Part shown: one piece after another, positions 26,368 through 34,822 of the stretch
How the letters are laid out: every line of letters starts with the position of its first letter
Position numbering within the stretch: position 1 is the first letter of the stretch
Assembly (NCBI GenBank): GCA_943370175.1
Contig: CALRPU020000015.1
Location: forward strand, 1-64,000
Direction of reading: 5' to 3'
DNA from: Ideonella_A intermedia_A
Lineage (GTDB): Bacteria > Pseudomonadota > Gammaproteobacteria > Burkholderiales > Burkholderiaceae_C
Length of the DNA: 64,000 bases
Translations under genes and position numbers: made by a program
The notes under the pieces: generated by a model
Database searches by the model: none
What the model was told of the DNA's origin: nothing
What the model saw: the letters and a program-made list of their open reading frames with translations, nothing else

Positions 26368-26631
26368 ATGGCGCTGAGCGAACTGCTGGCCCGAGGGGTC
26401 GAATTGATCATCGCGATGACGGTGCTGGAGGCCCTGGTGTTGGGCTGGCTGCACCACCGTCGCGGGCGCGGCGTTGCGCCGCGCGACTTCGCCGTCAACC
26501 TCGCGTCTGGGCTGTGCCTGATGGTGGCGGTGCGGCAGGCGCTGGTGGACGGGCCCGCCGCGTCCGTTGCCTTGTGCCTGATGGCCGCGGGCGCACTGCA
26601 CGCGTTCGACCTGTGGCGCCGCTGGCGCTGA
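26368..26631 (+). CDS. Small polytopic membrane protein downstream of bchP, unknown function
   Basis: 87 aa. Three hydrophobic segments can be drawn (VELIIAMTVLEALVLGWLHH; FAVNLASGLCLMVAVRQAL; SVALCLMAAGALHAFDLW) with a positively charged loop after the first. It starts 13 bp after bchP in the same direction and so probably shares its mRNA. No family was recognised with confidence. A role near pigment or membrane assembly is only suggested by position. Confidence 0.72.
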   Translation: MALSELLARGVELIIAMTVLEALVLGWLHHRRGRGVAPRDFAVNLASGLCLMVAVRQALVDGPAASVALCLMAAGALHAFDLWRRWR

Positions 26632-26659
26632 GCCGCCCGCACTTTTTGGACAATGGCGC

Positions 26660-27820
26660 ATGGACCGACTTGACGCCTGCGTGATTGGGGCCGGGGTGGT
26701 GGGCCTGGCCGTCGGCCGGGCGCTCGCCCGGCGCGGCTTGGACACCGTGGTGCTGGAGCAGGCCGACGCCATCGGCACCGCCACCAGTTCGCGCAACAGC
26801 GAGGTGATTCACGCCGGCCTGTATTACGCCAGCGGTTCGCTGAAGGCGCGCCTGTGCGTGCAGGGCAAGGCCCAGCTCTACGCGCATTGCGACAGCCACG
26901 GCGTGCCTCACCGGCGCTGCGGCAAGCTGATCGTCGCCACCGACGTCTCGCAGCGGGTCGACCTGCAGCGACTGCAGGCCCAGGCCCAGGCCAACGGCGT
27001 GCACGACCTGCAGTGGCTGGAAGGCGCGCCGCTGCGCGACATGGAGCCGGCGCTGTCGGCGGTGGCGGCGCTTTGGTCGCCGTCCACCGGCATCGTTGAC
27101 AGCCACGCGCTGATGCTGTCGCTGCAGGGCGACCTGGAGGCCGCCGGGGGCGCGGTGGCGGTCTGCTCGCCCGTGCTCGGCGTGAGCACGCGTGGCGATG
27201 GCCATGTCATCCAGGTCGGCGGGGACGCCCCCAGCGAGGTGCTGGCTGGCGTGGTCGTCAACGCCGCGGGCCTGTGGGCGCCTGGTCTGGCGCGGCGCTG
27301 GGCGGGCATCGACGCCACGCGGCTGCCCTCGGCGCGCTACGCCAAGGGCAGCTACTTCACGCTCAGCGGCCGCGCGCCGTTTTCGCGCCTTGTTTACCCG
27401 GTGCCCGAGCCGGGCGGCCTGGGCGTGCACCTGACGCTGGACCTGGCCGGCCAGGCCCGTTTTGGTCCCGACGTCGAATGGATCGCCCCGGAGTCGCCCG
27501 AGGCCATTGACTACCGGGTGAACCCGGCGCGCGCCAAGGGCTTTTACGCGGCCATCCGCCGCTACTGGCCCGACTTGCCAGACAACGCGCTGCAGCCCGC
27601 CTACAGCGGGGTTCGCCCCAAGCTGCAAATGGCGGCGCCCGACGACGCCGCGCCGGCCCACGACTTCGTCATCGACGGACCCGCATCGCACGGGCAGGCC
27701 GGGCTGGTGCACCTGCTGGGGATCGAATCGCCTGGTCTGACCGCGAGCCTGGCCTTGGCCGACGCGGTGTGCCGACAACTCGGTTTGCCGGACCCGGGTG
27801 GGCCTGTCAATCCTTGCTGA
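26660..27820 (+). CDS. FAD-dependent oxidoreductase, L-2-hydroxyglutarate oxidase (LhgO)-like
   Basis: 386 aa of the DAO/GlpD superfamily. FAD motif CVIGAGVVGLAVGRALARRG at the N-terminus; the stretch TSSRNSEVIHAGLYYASGSLK is characteristic of LhgO and relatives, and the C-terminus has LLGIESPGLTASLALAD. LhgO oxidises L-2-hydroxyglutarate to 2-oxoglutarate and feeds electrons to quinones; the substrate here is inferred from family similarity. Its end overlaps the convergent bpt by 14 bp. A GACAAT box just upstream could be a -10 element. Confidence 0.85.
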   Translation: MDRLDACVIGAGVVGLAVGRALARRGLDTVVLEQADAIGTATSSRNSEVIHAGLYYASGSLKARLCVQGKAQLYAHCDSHGVPHRRCGKLIVATDVSQRVDLQRLQAQAQANGVHDLQWLEGAPLRDMEPALSAVAALWSPSTGIVDSHALMLSLQGDLEAAGGAVAVCSPVLGVSTRGDGHVIQVGGDAPSEVLAGVVVNAAGLWAPGLARRWAGIDATRLPSARYAKGSYFTLSGRAPFSRLVYPVPEPGGLGVHLTLDLAGQARFGPDVEWIAPESPEAIDYRVNPARAKGFYAAIRRYWPDLPDNALQPAYSGVRPKLQMAAPDDAAPAHDFVIDGPASHGQAGLVHLLGIESPGLTASLALADAVCRQLGLPDPGGPVNPC

Positions 27821-28583
27821 GTGTCCTGGCCAGGTCCTCTTCCGGCAGGCGCTGCCACCGGCCGTCGACCAGGCATTCATTCGGCCCGAACTGCGCCTTG
27901 TAGGCCATCTTCGGGCTCTGCGCGATCCAGTAGCCCAGGTAGACGTGTTGCAGCCGAAGCTGGCGCGTCTGGTCGATCTGCCACATGACGTTGTAGGTGC
28001 CGTAGCTCGCGCGGGCGTCGGGCTCGTAGAACGTGTAGACCGCGGACAGGCCATCGTTGAGCACGTCCAGGATCGACACCATCTTCAATGCCCCGGGGGT
28101 GTCGCCGCCATCGGGCGAGGGTTCGCGGAACTCCACCAGACGGGAGTTGACCCGGCTTTGCAGCAGGAATTGGGTGTACTGGTCGATGCTGTCGTGGTCC
28201 ATGCCGCCACCGCTGTGGCGACCGGCCTGGTAGCGCAGGTACAGCTGGTAGTGCTCGGGCACGAAACACAGGCGCAGCACGCGGGCCACCAGGGTGCCGT
28301 GGGCCTTCCAGGCGCGCCGTTGGCTTCGGGTGGGCTCGAAGCTGGCCACCGGCACCCGCAGCGGCACGCAGGCCTTGCAACCGTCGCAATACGGTCGGTA
28401 GGTGAACATGCCGCTTCGGCGGAAGCCGCTGCCCACCAGGCCGGAATAGGCGTCGGCGTGGATCAGGTGGCTGGGCGTGGCCACTTGGGACCGCGCCATG
28501 CGCCCCGACAGGTAGCTGCACGGGTAGGGCGCGGTGGCGTAGAACTGCAGTGAAGCGAGTGGGAGCTCTTTCGGATGGGTCAC
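27807..28583 (-). CDS. bpt: Bpt, aspartate/glutamate leucyltransferase (arginyltransferase family)
   Basis: 258 aa. Transfers leucine from Leu-tRNA to proteins with N-terminal Asp or Glu, feeding them into the bacterial N-end-rule degradation pathway (ClpS/ClpAP). Family hallmarks are the N-terminal PYPCSYLSGRMARSQ, the cysteine pair YCDGCKACVPLRVP, and YGTYNVMWQIDQTRQL with VYLGYWIAQSPKMAYK near the C-terminus. The GTG start at 28583 overlaps the aat stop (GTGA). The frame stays open to 28805 but within aat. Confidence 0.94.
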   Translation of the reverse strand: MTHPKELPLASLQFYATAPYPCSYLSGRMARSQVATPSHLIHADAYSGLVGSGFRRSGMFTYRPYCDGCKACVPLRVPVASFEPTRSQRRAWKAHGTLVARVLRLCFVPEHYQLYLRYQAGRHSGGGMDHDSIDQYTQFLLQSRVNSRLVEFREPSPDGGDTPGALKMVSILDVLNDGLSAVYTFYEPDARASYGTYNVMWQIDQTRQLRLQHVYLGYWIAQSPKMAYKAQFGPNECLVDGRWQRLPEEDLARTLSKD

Positions 28584-29353
28584 GTGCCGGTGTCCTCGGG
28601 CCGGGTGGCATCGGCGCTCGGGTCCAGGAGCCACCGCCACATCGAGCCATGATAGGACCATTCGTCGGGAGGCTGCAGGTCGCGCCGGGCAATCACCCGG
28701 GCCTCGAAGTCGGCGCGGGGGATGTCGCCGGCACCCAGCGAGGCAAGGTGCCGGGTGTTTTGTTGACAGTCGATCAGGTCGATGCCGTGCTGCCGGCAAA
28801 AGCACACCAGAGCCGCCAGCGCGATCTTCGACGCGTCCGTTTGGTGCGAGAACATCGACTCACCGAAGAACATGCGGCCCAGGCCCACCCCGTACAGGCC
28901 GCCCACCAGCGCGCCGTCGACCCAGGTCTCGATGCTGTGAACAGCGCCCTGAGCGTGCCAGGCGGCATAGGCATCCACGATGTCGTCGACGATCCAGGTG
29001 CCGCTCTGGCCGGCGCGCGGGGTGGCCGCACAGTGGCGCATCACCTCGCGGAAGGCGGTGTCGATGCGCACCTCGCAGCCCGGTGAGCGGGCGAAGCGGG
29101 CGATGGTCTTGCGCAGCGACCGCGTCAATCGGAAGTTTGCGGGCCTGAGCACCATGCGCGGATCGGGCGACCACCACAGCACCGGCTGGCCGTCGCTGTA
29201 CCAGGGGAAGATGCCGCGCCGGTAGGCCTCGGCCAGGCGCTCGGTGCTGAGCCGTCCGCCGGCCGCGAGCAGCCCCGGGGCGTCCGAGTCCGGCCCCAGT
29301 GCCAGGTGGCTGGGCGGCAGCGGGTCACTGTCGTGGCGCAGCCAGGTGATCAT
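28580..29353 (-). CDS. aat: Aat, leucyl/phenylalanyl-tRNA-protein transferase
   Basis: 257 aa. Adds Leu or Phe from tRNA to proteins with N-terminal Lys or Arg, the other branch of the N-end rule. Family stretches: AYRRGIFPWYSDGQPVLWWS, DPRMVLRPANF, then TWVDGALVGGLYGVGLGRMF with FFGESMFSHQTDASKIAL. Length slightly above the E. coli enzyme. Forms a two-gene operon with bpt, a common proteobacterial pairing. Confidence 0.96.
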   Translation of the reverse strand: MITWLRHDSDPLPPSHLALGPDSDAPGLLAAGGRLSTERLAEAYRRGIFPWYSDGQPVLWWSPDPRMVLRPANFRLTRSLRKTIARFARSPGCEVRIDTAFREVMRHCAATPRAGQSGTWIVDDIVDAYAAWHAQGAVHSIETWVDGALVGGLYGVGLGRMFFGESMFSHQTDASKIALAALVCFCRQHGIDLIDCQQNTRHLASLGAGDIPRADFEARVIARRDLQPPDEWSYHGSMWRWLLDPSADATRPEDTGT

Positions 29354-29610
29354 GGGCGGGAGAAGTCGGGTGCTTGGGGGTCGATGGGGTCCTCAAGTTT
29401 GCGTCATTGGCCCGCGTGTCGTCGCGCCGATGCCCCCGCAGGCAGGGGTGGTCGTCCGCGCGCGGCGTCGCGCTCGTCACCACCGCCAGTGGGATGGCCG
29501 CCTCGCTCGAGCGGGCTGACACTGGTCTTCGATTGCCCGCACGCCGTCCGACCGGCCTGCTCGACCGCCTTGTCCGACCCCCGGTCCACCCTCCCAAGAC
29601 CCGCTTCGCC

Positions 29611-29829
29611 ATGGCCAAGTTCTGCTTCCGAATTCAGCGCGACGTCGACGCCCCAGCGCAGCGCTGGCAGCGGTCCTCGCCCGCCGTTGCCGACCAGGCG
29701 CCCGCGCAGAACGGTTGGCACGACTCCAGCTTCGACCTGCAGCAAGGCCTCGACATGGCCGAGGCCAACCCGGCCGACCTGCCGCTGGCGCTTTGGCTGG
29801 CGTGCACGCTCGGCGAGCCGCGAAAATGA
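29611..29829 (+). CDS. Conserved-looking small protein, unknown function
   Basis: 72 aa, starting MAKFCFRIQRDVDAPAQRW and containing NGWHDSSFDLQQGLDMAEA and LPLALWLACTLGEP. No membrane segment or signal peptide. The frame is open further upstream to 29374, but that part looks like noncoding shadow; the ATG at 29611 has no strong Shine-Dalgarno sequence. Called because the reading frame has normal amino acid composition, unlike overlapping frames. It stands alone between divergent aat and convergent eamA. Confidence 0.55.
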   Translation: MAKFCFRIQRDVDAPAQRWQRSSPAVADQAPAQNGWHDSSFDLQQGLDMAEANPADLPLALWLACTLGEPRK

Positions 29830-29926
29830 CGCGGCGCCGCGGACGTGACGCCGCACCGCGGCGGGCATGGTGCAGGCGTGATGCAGGTTGGGTGCAGCTT
29901 GGGTGCGGGCCCAATGAGGGCCGACC

Positions 29927-30874
29927 TCAGCCGTTGGCGCCGCGCTGCGCTTGAGGCAGCTTCAGCAGGCCCACGGCCAGGGCGGTGCCCATGACGATGA
30001 CCGCGCCGCCCAGCGCCATGGACAGCGTGGGCCATTCGCCCAGCACCAGCAGGCCCCACAGCACGGCGAACACCGGGTTCAGAAAGGTCACGCTCATCGC
30101 GTTGGCCGGCCCGATGCGCCCGATGAGCCGGAAATACACGACGTAAGCCACGCCCGTGCACGCGAAGGCCAGCAGCGCCGCCGCCACCCAAGCCTGGGTG
30201 CCGGGCGTCTGGGCGGGCCAGGCCCATGCCGCGGGACCGATCACCGCCAGCGAGGCCGACACTTGGCTGCCGGTGGCCACCACCAACGGTGGCACCTGCG
30301 ACAGGCGCCGCTTGGTGTAACTGGCCGACCAGCCGTACAACGCGGCAGCGCTCAGGCAAGCCAGCACCGCCAGGGCGGCCGTGGGCGCATTGACGCTGCC
30401 GGGCAGGGCGTTGGGCCATGGGGTGGCCGTGGCGCCGGCGGTGGCCTTCTGCCAGGCCAGCCCGGCCACGCCCAGAAAACCGATCAGCAGGCCCACGATG
30501 CGCGAGGCGTCCAGGCGGTCCTTCAGCCACACCCAGGCGATCACGGCGCCAAACAAGGGCGTGGCCGCGTTGAAGATCGACGACAGCCCGGCGGGGATGG
30601 TCAGCGCCGCGTAGCTGAAGCACAGGAAGGGCAAGGCCGAGTTGCTCAGCCCGACCAGCAGCAGGGCCCGCCAATGCGCGAGCAACCCGCGCCACTGCCC
30701 CCGCCAGACCAGCAAGGGCAACAGCAGGGCGCTGGCGCCCACGACGCGCACCGCGACCAGCGCGACCGGCCCGAACTCCGCCGCGCCCATGCGCATGAAC
30801 AGGAACGAGCCGCCCCACAGCGAGGCAAGGAACAACAGCTCGGCGAGGTCCGCACCGCGCACGGCGCGGTTCAC
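29927..30874 (-). CDS. EamA/RhaT-type DMT-family transporter
   Basis: 315 aa with about ten transmembrane helices and two EamA repeats (ELLFLASLWGGSFLFMRMGA begins the first; ACLSAAALYGWSASYTKR begins the second). Members of this drug/metabolite transporter superfamily export small molecules such as amino acids; the substrate cannot be read from sequence. The GTG start at 30874 overlaps the ogt stop (GTGA); no ATG suits. Last gene of an alkA-ogt-eamA minus-strand operon. Confidence 0.88.
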   Translation of the reverse strand: MNRAVRGADLAELLFLASLWGGSFLFMRMGAAEFGPVALVAVRVVGASALLLPLLVWRGQWRGLLAHWRALLLVGLSNSALPFLCFSYAALTIPAGLSSIFNAATPLFGAVIAWVWLKDRLDASRIVGLLIGFLGVAGLAWQKATAGATATPWPNALPGSVNAPTAALAVLACLSAAALYGWSASYTKRRLSQVPPLVVATGSQVSASLAVIGPAAWAWPAQTPGTQAWVAAALLAFACTGVAYVVYFRLIGRIGPANAMSVTFLNPVFAVLWGLLVLGEWPTLSMALGGAVIVMGTALAVGLLKLPQAQRGANG

Positions 30875-31425
30875 CGCGCGGCCTCGCCGAACAGGCCGGG
30901 CTGGGTGGGCACGGGCGCGCCTTCTCGGTCGAGCAGGGCCCGCTTGCGGTCGAGGCCGCCCGCGTAGCCGGTCAGCGATCCGTCGTGGCCGATGACCCGG
31001 TGGCACGGCACGATCACCGACACCGGGTTGCGTCCCACCGCGGCACCCACGGCGCGCACCGCCGCCGGCGACCCCAGGGCTTGGGCGATGCGGCCATAGG
31101 TGGTGGTCTGGCCGGGTGCGATGTGCAGCAGCTGCTGCCAGACGGCGCACTGAAACGGCGTGCCGATCAGGTCCAGCGTCGGTGGCGCCGGGTGGCCGCC
31201 GTCCAATCCGAAATAGGTCCGGAACCAGCCGATGGCGGATCGCAGCAGGGCGTCGTCGTCGTCGGTGGGCACCTGCGGCAGCGGGCCGGGGTGGTCCTTC
31301 TGGCCATCGAACCACGCGCCAGCCAGGCCGCGGCCGGTGCGCGCCAGCAGCAACCCGCCCAGCGGCGACCGCCAATGGGATTGGGCCTGCAAGGCGGCGA
31401 TGAGGGTGTGCTGGGATGAGCTCAT
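30871..31425 (-). CDS. ogt: Ogt, methylated-DNA-protein cysteine methyltransferase
   Basis: 184 aa. Suicide repair of O6-methylguanine in DNA by transfer of the methyl group to the active cysteine C141 in the motif VIVPCHRVIG. The N-terminal GTPFQCAVWQQLLHIAPGQT and TTYGRIAQALGSPAAVRAVG regions are typical. The ATG at 31425 overlaps the stop of the upstream ada-alkA gene (ATGA), so both repair activities are coupled. Confidence 0.96.
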   Translation of the reverse strand: MSSSQHTLIAALQAQSHWRSPLGGLLLARTGRGLAGAWFDGQKDHPGPLPQVPTDDDDALLRSAIGWFRTYFGLDGGHPAPPTLDLIGTPFQCAVWQQLLHIAPGQTTTYGRIAQALGSPAAVRAVGAAVGRNPVSVIVPCHRVIGHDGSLTGYAGGLDRKRALLDREGAPVPTQPGLFGEAAR

Positions 31426-33266
31426 GGTGCGCGGGGGATGGGGTCGGACGGCCCTGCCGTGGCGGGCGCGGCAGCGGTCAACGGTGCCGCCGGGGGCGCG
31501 GCTGAGGCACCCGGCGACGCCGCGCCCGGGTCCATTGGCGCGGCGGGCGCCACGGCGTCCCACAGCCGCATGACGGCATAGCTGCGCCACGGTCGGAACG
31601 CGGCGGATGAACGCTCGGCGGCGTGGCGCTCGGTCGCCAGCGACCCGGCGGCGATGCGGGCCGACTCGCCGCCCAGGCCCAGTTTCAGGGCCTTCAGCAC
31701 CGCCACGTCGCCGGGCGGCCAGGCGTCGGGCCAGCCGAGCGCACGCATTGCGATGTAGTGCGCTGTCCAGGGGCCGATGCCCGGCAGGGCGCACAGCGCG
31801 GCGATCAAGGGCTCGGGCGAAGCACCACCGACGAGGGTGTCCCGCAGCCGCGGCCAGGCCTGGGCGAGCGCGATGATCGCGCCGGCGCGGCTGCGGATGA
31901 TGCCGAGCTCGGCCAGCGTTGCCACCGGCAAACCCGCGACCACCGCCGGGTCCGGGAAGCTGCGCCGGACGTCCGGCCAAGGCGTGGCGACCGGCTGCCC
32001 CAGGCGTTCGACCAGCCGCTGTGCGAGTGTGCGCGCCCCGGCCACCGTGACCTGCTGACCGAGCACCGCCCGCACCATCAGCTCGAAGCCGTCGAGGCTG
32101 CCGGGCAAACGCATGCCCGCTGCGCCGGGCAGGGCGGCCAGGGCCGCGTCGATCATCGCGGGCTGCGCGTCCAGGTCGAACCAGCGCCGCGTGGCCGCAA
32201 TCAGCCGGGCGCTGCAAGGCAACAGCGCGGCCGCATAGTGCAGCGTCAGCTGGTGTCGGGTGGGGTTGAGCGCGACCTCGATCCAGCCTGCGGGGTGAGG
32301 CCGCGGGTCGCCACCGCGGTCGAGCGTGCCGGCCCGGACGCTGCGCCGCAGGCCGCTGGCGCCGAGCACCTCGATGCCAGGGATGGCCCGCTGCGCGAAG
32401 AACGCCAGCAGGCGTTCCATGTCGAAGGGCGGCCGGAAGCCCAGGCGCACGGTGATGCCTTCGTCGCTGCTGGGCTGCGCCGCCCCGACCGCCGAGGTGG
32501 ACGGGCCCGCCAGTGGCCGGGCCCGGCGCCCCTCGCGCAGGCGGGCGGGGCTCATCCGGTAGCGCTCCGCAAACACGGCATTGAACCGGCGCAAGCTGCC
32601 ATAGCCGCTGGCCAGTGCGACCTCGGTCACCGGCAAGGTGGTGTCGGTCAACAACTGTTTGGCCAGCAGCAGGCGCCGGGTCTGCAGGTACTGCAACGGG
32701 GTGACGCCGTGTTCGGCCTGGAAGATGCGCCGCAGGTGGCGTTCGCTGACGCCCAGCCGCGTGGCCACGGCGGCGATGCCGGTCGTGGCGGCGGTGTCTG
32801 CACCGTCCTTGCCATGGGCGTCGGCGTCCGGCCCCGGCGCCGCACGCTCGGTCAACAGGCTGTCCATCCACGCGGCCGCCTGCTGGGCCAGGGTGCGCGA
32901 GGCGTCCATGACGCTCCAGGCCGGGCCCGGGCCCGGGGCCAGCTCGGGCCGGCATTTCAGGCAGGGCCGGTAGCGGGCCGCCTCGGCCTGGGCGGCGGTG
33001 CTGAAAAAGTGGCAGTTCTCGCGACGCGGCGTGCGCACGCGGCACACCGGTCGGCAGTAAACGCCCGTGGAGCTGACGCCCACGAACAGGCGGCCGTCGA
33101 AGCGGGCGTCGCGGGCCACCAACGCCTGGTAGTGGGCCTCAGCCTGGTGGTCGGCGGCCGACTTCAGGGCTGGGTTGGCGCCGGCCGACGCCGCCTTCGC
33201 GCTGGCACACAGCGCTTGGGTGCGGTCCGCGGCGGGGGCCATGGGGTCGTCGGCGGGGCTCGGCAT
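31422..33266 (-). CDS. Ada-type regulator/AlkA fusion: methyl-sensing activator and 3-methyladenine DNA glycosylase
   Basis: 614 aa with three parts. The N-terminal Ada zinc domain has four cysteines (VYCRPVCRVRTPRRENCHFF, later RPCLKCRPE). Then an AraC-type HTH (about residues 125-230, SERHLRRIFQAEHGVTPLQY; TEVALASGYGSLRRFNAVFAE). Then an AlkA-like HhH-GPD glycosylase (LVRRAVLGQQVTVAGART-like VRAVLGQQVTVAGART; ALPGIGPWTAHYIAMRAL with the catalytic Asp in the following loop GDVAVLKAL). The predicted product both senses methylation and removes 3-alkylpurines. Start chosen at MPSPADDP; the frame opens 22 codons earlier. Divergent from the phosphomutase gene. Confidence 0.92.
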   Translation of the reverse strand: MPSPADDPMAPAADRTQALCASAKAASAGANPALKSAADHQAEAHYQALVARDARFDGRLFVGVSSTGVYCRPVCRVRTPRRENCHFFSTAAQAEAARYRPCLKCRPELAPGPGPAWSVMDASRTLAQQAAAWMDSLLTERAAPGPDADAHGKDGADTAATTGIAAVATRLGVSERHLRRIFQAEHGVTPLQYLQTRRLLLAKQLLTDTTLPVTEVALASGYGSLRRFNAVFAERYRMSPARLREGRRARPLAGPSTSAVGAAQPSSDEGITVRLGFRPPFDMERLLAFFAQRAIPGIEVLGASGLRRSVRAGTLDRGGDPRPHPAGWIEVALNPTRHQLTLHYAAALLPCSARLIAATRRWFDLDAQPAMIDAALAALPGAAGMRLPGSLDGFELMVRAVLGQQVTVAGARTLAQRLVERLGQPVATPWPDVRRSFPDPAVVAGLPVATLAELGIIRSRAGAIIALAQAWPRLRDTLVGGASPEPLIAALCALPGIGPWTAHYIAMRALGWPDAWPPGDVAVLKALKLGLGGESARIAAGSLATERHAAERSSAAFRPWRSYAVMRLWDAVAPAAPMDPGAASPGASAAPPAAPLTAAAPATAGPSDPIPRAP

Positions 33267-33387
33267 GGGTGGGATTATCGGGACCAGCCCGGTTGTCAAC
33301 TCGCCGTTTTCGGACACGTCACCCGCCCGCAAGGCCGCCGAACGGCCTCCTTACAATCCGCCGCTTCCTCTCACCAGCCATTGCCTC

Positions 33388-34779
33388 ATGAACGTCCACG
33401 CTTCCAACTTCAAGGCCTACGACATCCGCGGCGTCGTCGGCAAGACGATCGACGAGGCGTTCGCCGAACACCTGGGCCGCGCATTCGGCACCGAAGCGGT
33501 GGCCGCGGGCGAGAAGGCCGTGGCGGTGGGACGCGACGGCCGCCTGTCGGGGCCGGGGTTGTCGGCCGCGCTCATCCGCGGGCTGGCCTCCACCGGGCTT
33601 GACGTCGTCGACCTCGGGCCGGTCACCACGCCGATGCTGTACTACGTGGCCGCCACCCGCGGCCGCCGCGGTTGCCACAGCGGCATCCAGGTCACCGGCA
33701 GCCACAACCCCAAGGACTACAACGGTTTCAAGATGGTGCTCGCCGGCCGCGCGATCTACGGCGACGACATCCAGAAGCTGCGCGCCCGCATGGAGGCCGA
33801 GGACTACGTGACCGCCAGCGGCCGCACGGGCCAGATGGACGTGGCCGCCGAGTACCTGGCCCGCATCGTCGGCGATTGCAAGCTCAAGCGCCCGATGAAG
33901 ATCGTCGTGGACTCGGGCAACGGCATCCCCGGCGCCACGGCGCCAGGGATCCTGCGCGCGCTGGGCTGCGAGGTGATCGAGCTGTACTCCGAGGTGGATG
34001 GCAACTTCCCCAACCACCACCCGGACCCCAGCAAGCCCGAGAACCTGAAGGCGCTGATCCGCACGGTCAAGCGCCGCAACGCCGAACTGGGCCTGGCCTT
34101 CGACGGCGATGGCGACCGCCTGGGCGTGGTGACCCGCGACGGCAACATCATCTACCCGGACCGCCAGATCATGCTGCTGGCGCTGGACGTGCTCAAGCGC
34201 AACCCTGGCGCGACCATCATCTACGACGTCAAGTGCACCCAGCGGCTGGCGCCGCTGATCCGCAAGGCCGGCGGCAAGCCGGTGATGTACAAGACCGGCC
34301 ATTCGCTGATGAAGGCCAAGCTCAAGCAGAGCAAGGCGCCGCTGGCCGGCGAGATGAGCGGACACATCTTCTTCCGCGAGCGCTGGTACGGCTTCGACGA
34401 CGCCACCTACACGGCGGCGCGCATGCTGGAGATCCTGTCGCGCAGCAAGGACCCGAGCAAGGTGCTCAACGGCCTGCCCACCAGCCACAGCACGCCGGAG
34501 CTGAACGTGGCCTGTGCCGAGGGCGAGCCGCGGGAAGTGGTCGCGCGCTTGATTGCCACCACCCAGTTCCCCGGGGCGCTCGAGGTCAACACCATCGACG
34601 GCGTGCGGGTGGACTACAAGGACGGCTTCGGTTTGATCCGCGCGTCCAACACCACGCCGGTGCTGGTGCTGCGCTTCGAGGGCCACACGGCCCGGGCCTT
34701 GGCCCGCATCCAGGGCGAATTCATGGCCGCGCTGCGTGCGGTCAAGCCGGACGCCCAGGTCGACACCGCGGCGCACTGA
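33388..34779 (+). CDS. Phosphomannomutase/phosphoglucomutase (ManB/AlgC type)
   Basis: 463 aa, alpha-D-phosphohexomutase family. Active phosphoserine S105 in QVTGSHNPKDYNGFKM; metal loop AFDGDGDRLGVV at about residues 235-246; sugar loop GEMSGHIFFRERW; phosphate loop near RASNTTPVLVLRFE. Makes mannose-1-P or glucose-1-P for polysaccharide and LPS precursors. The ATG at 33388 gives the family N-terminus (NFKAYDIRG); the frame is open to 33175 within the divergent gene. Upstream of waaC and waaA, consistent with an LPS role. Confidence 0.95.
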   Translation: MNVHASNFKAYDIRGVVGKTIDEAFAEHLGRAFGTEAVAAGEKAVAVGRDGRLSGPGLSAALIRGLASTGLDVVDLGPVTTPMLYYVAATRGRRGCHSGIQVTGSHNPKDYNGFKMVLAGRAIYGDDIQKLRARMEAEDYVTASGRTGQMDVAAEYLARIVGDCKLKRPMKIVVDSGNGIPGATAPGILRALGCEVIELYSEVDGNFPNHHPDPSKPENLKALIRTVKRRNAELGLAFDGDGDRLGVVTRDGNIIYPDRQIMLLALDVLKRNPGATIIYDVKCTQRLAPLIRKAGGKPVMYKTGHSLMKAKLKQSKAPLAGEMSGHIFFRERWYGFDDATYTAARMLEILSRSKDPSKVLNGLPTSHSTPELNVACAEGEPREVVARLIATTQFPGALEVNTIDGVRVDYKDGFGLIRASNTTPVLVLRFEGHTARALARIQGEFMAALRAVKPDAQVDTAAH

Positions 34780-34822
34780 CGCGCCGCTGCACCGTGGCAC
34801 TGGCTTCAACCCGCGCCGCGCG

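Noticed and set aside
23205..26642. Minus-strand open frame of about 1145 codons
   Set aside because: Antisense to bchG, the MFS gene and bchP, all of which have clear family motifs; its translation is low-complexity.
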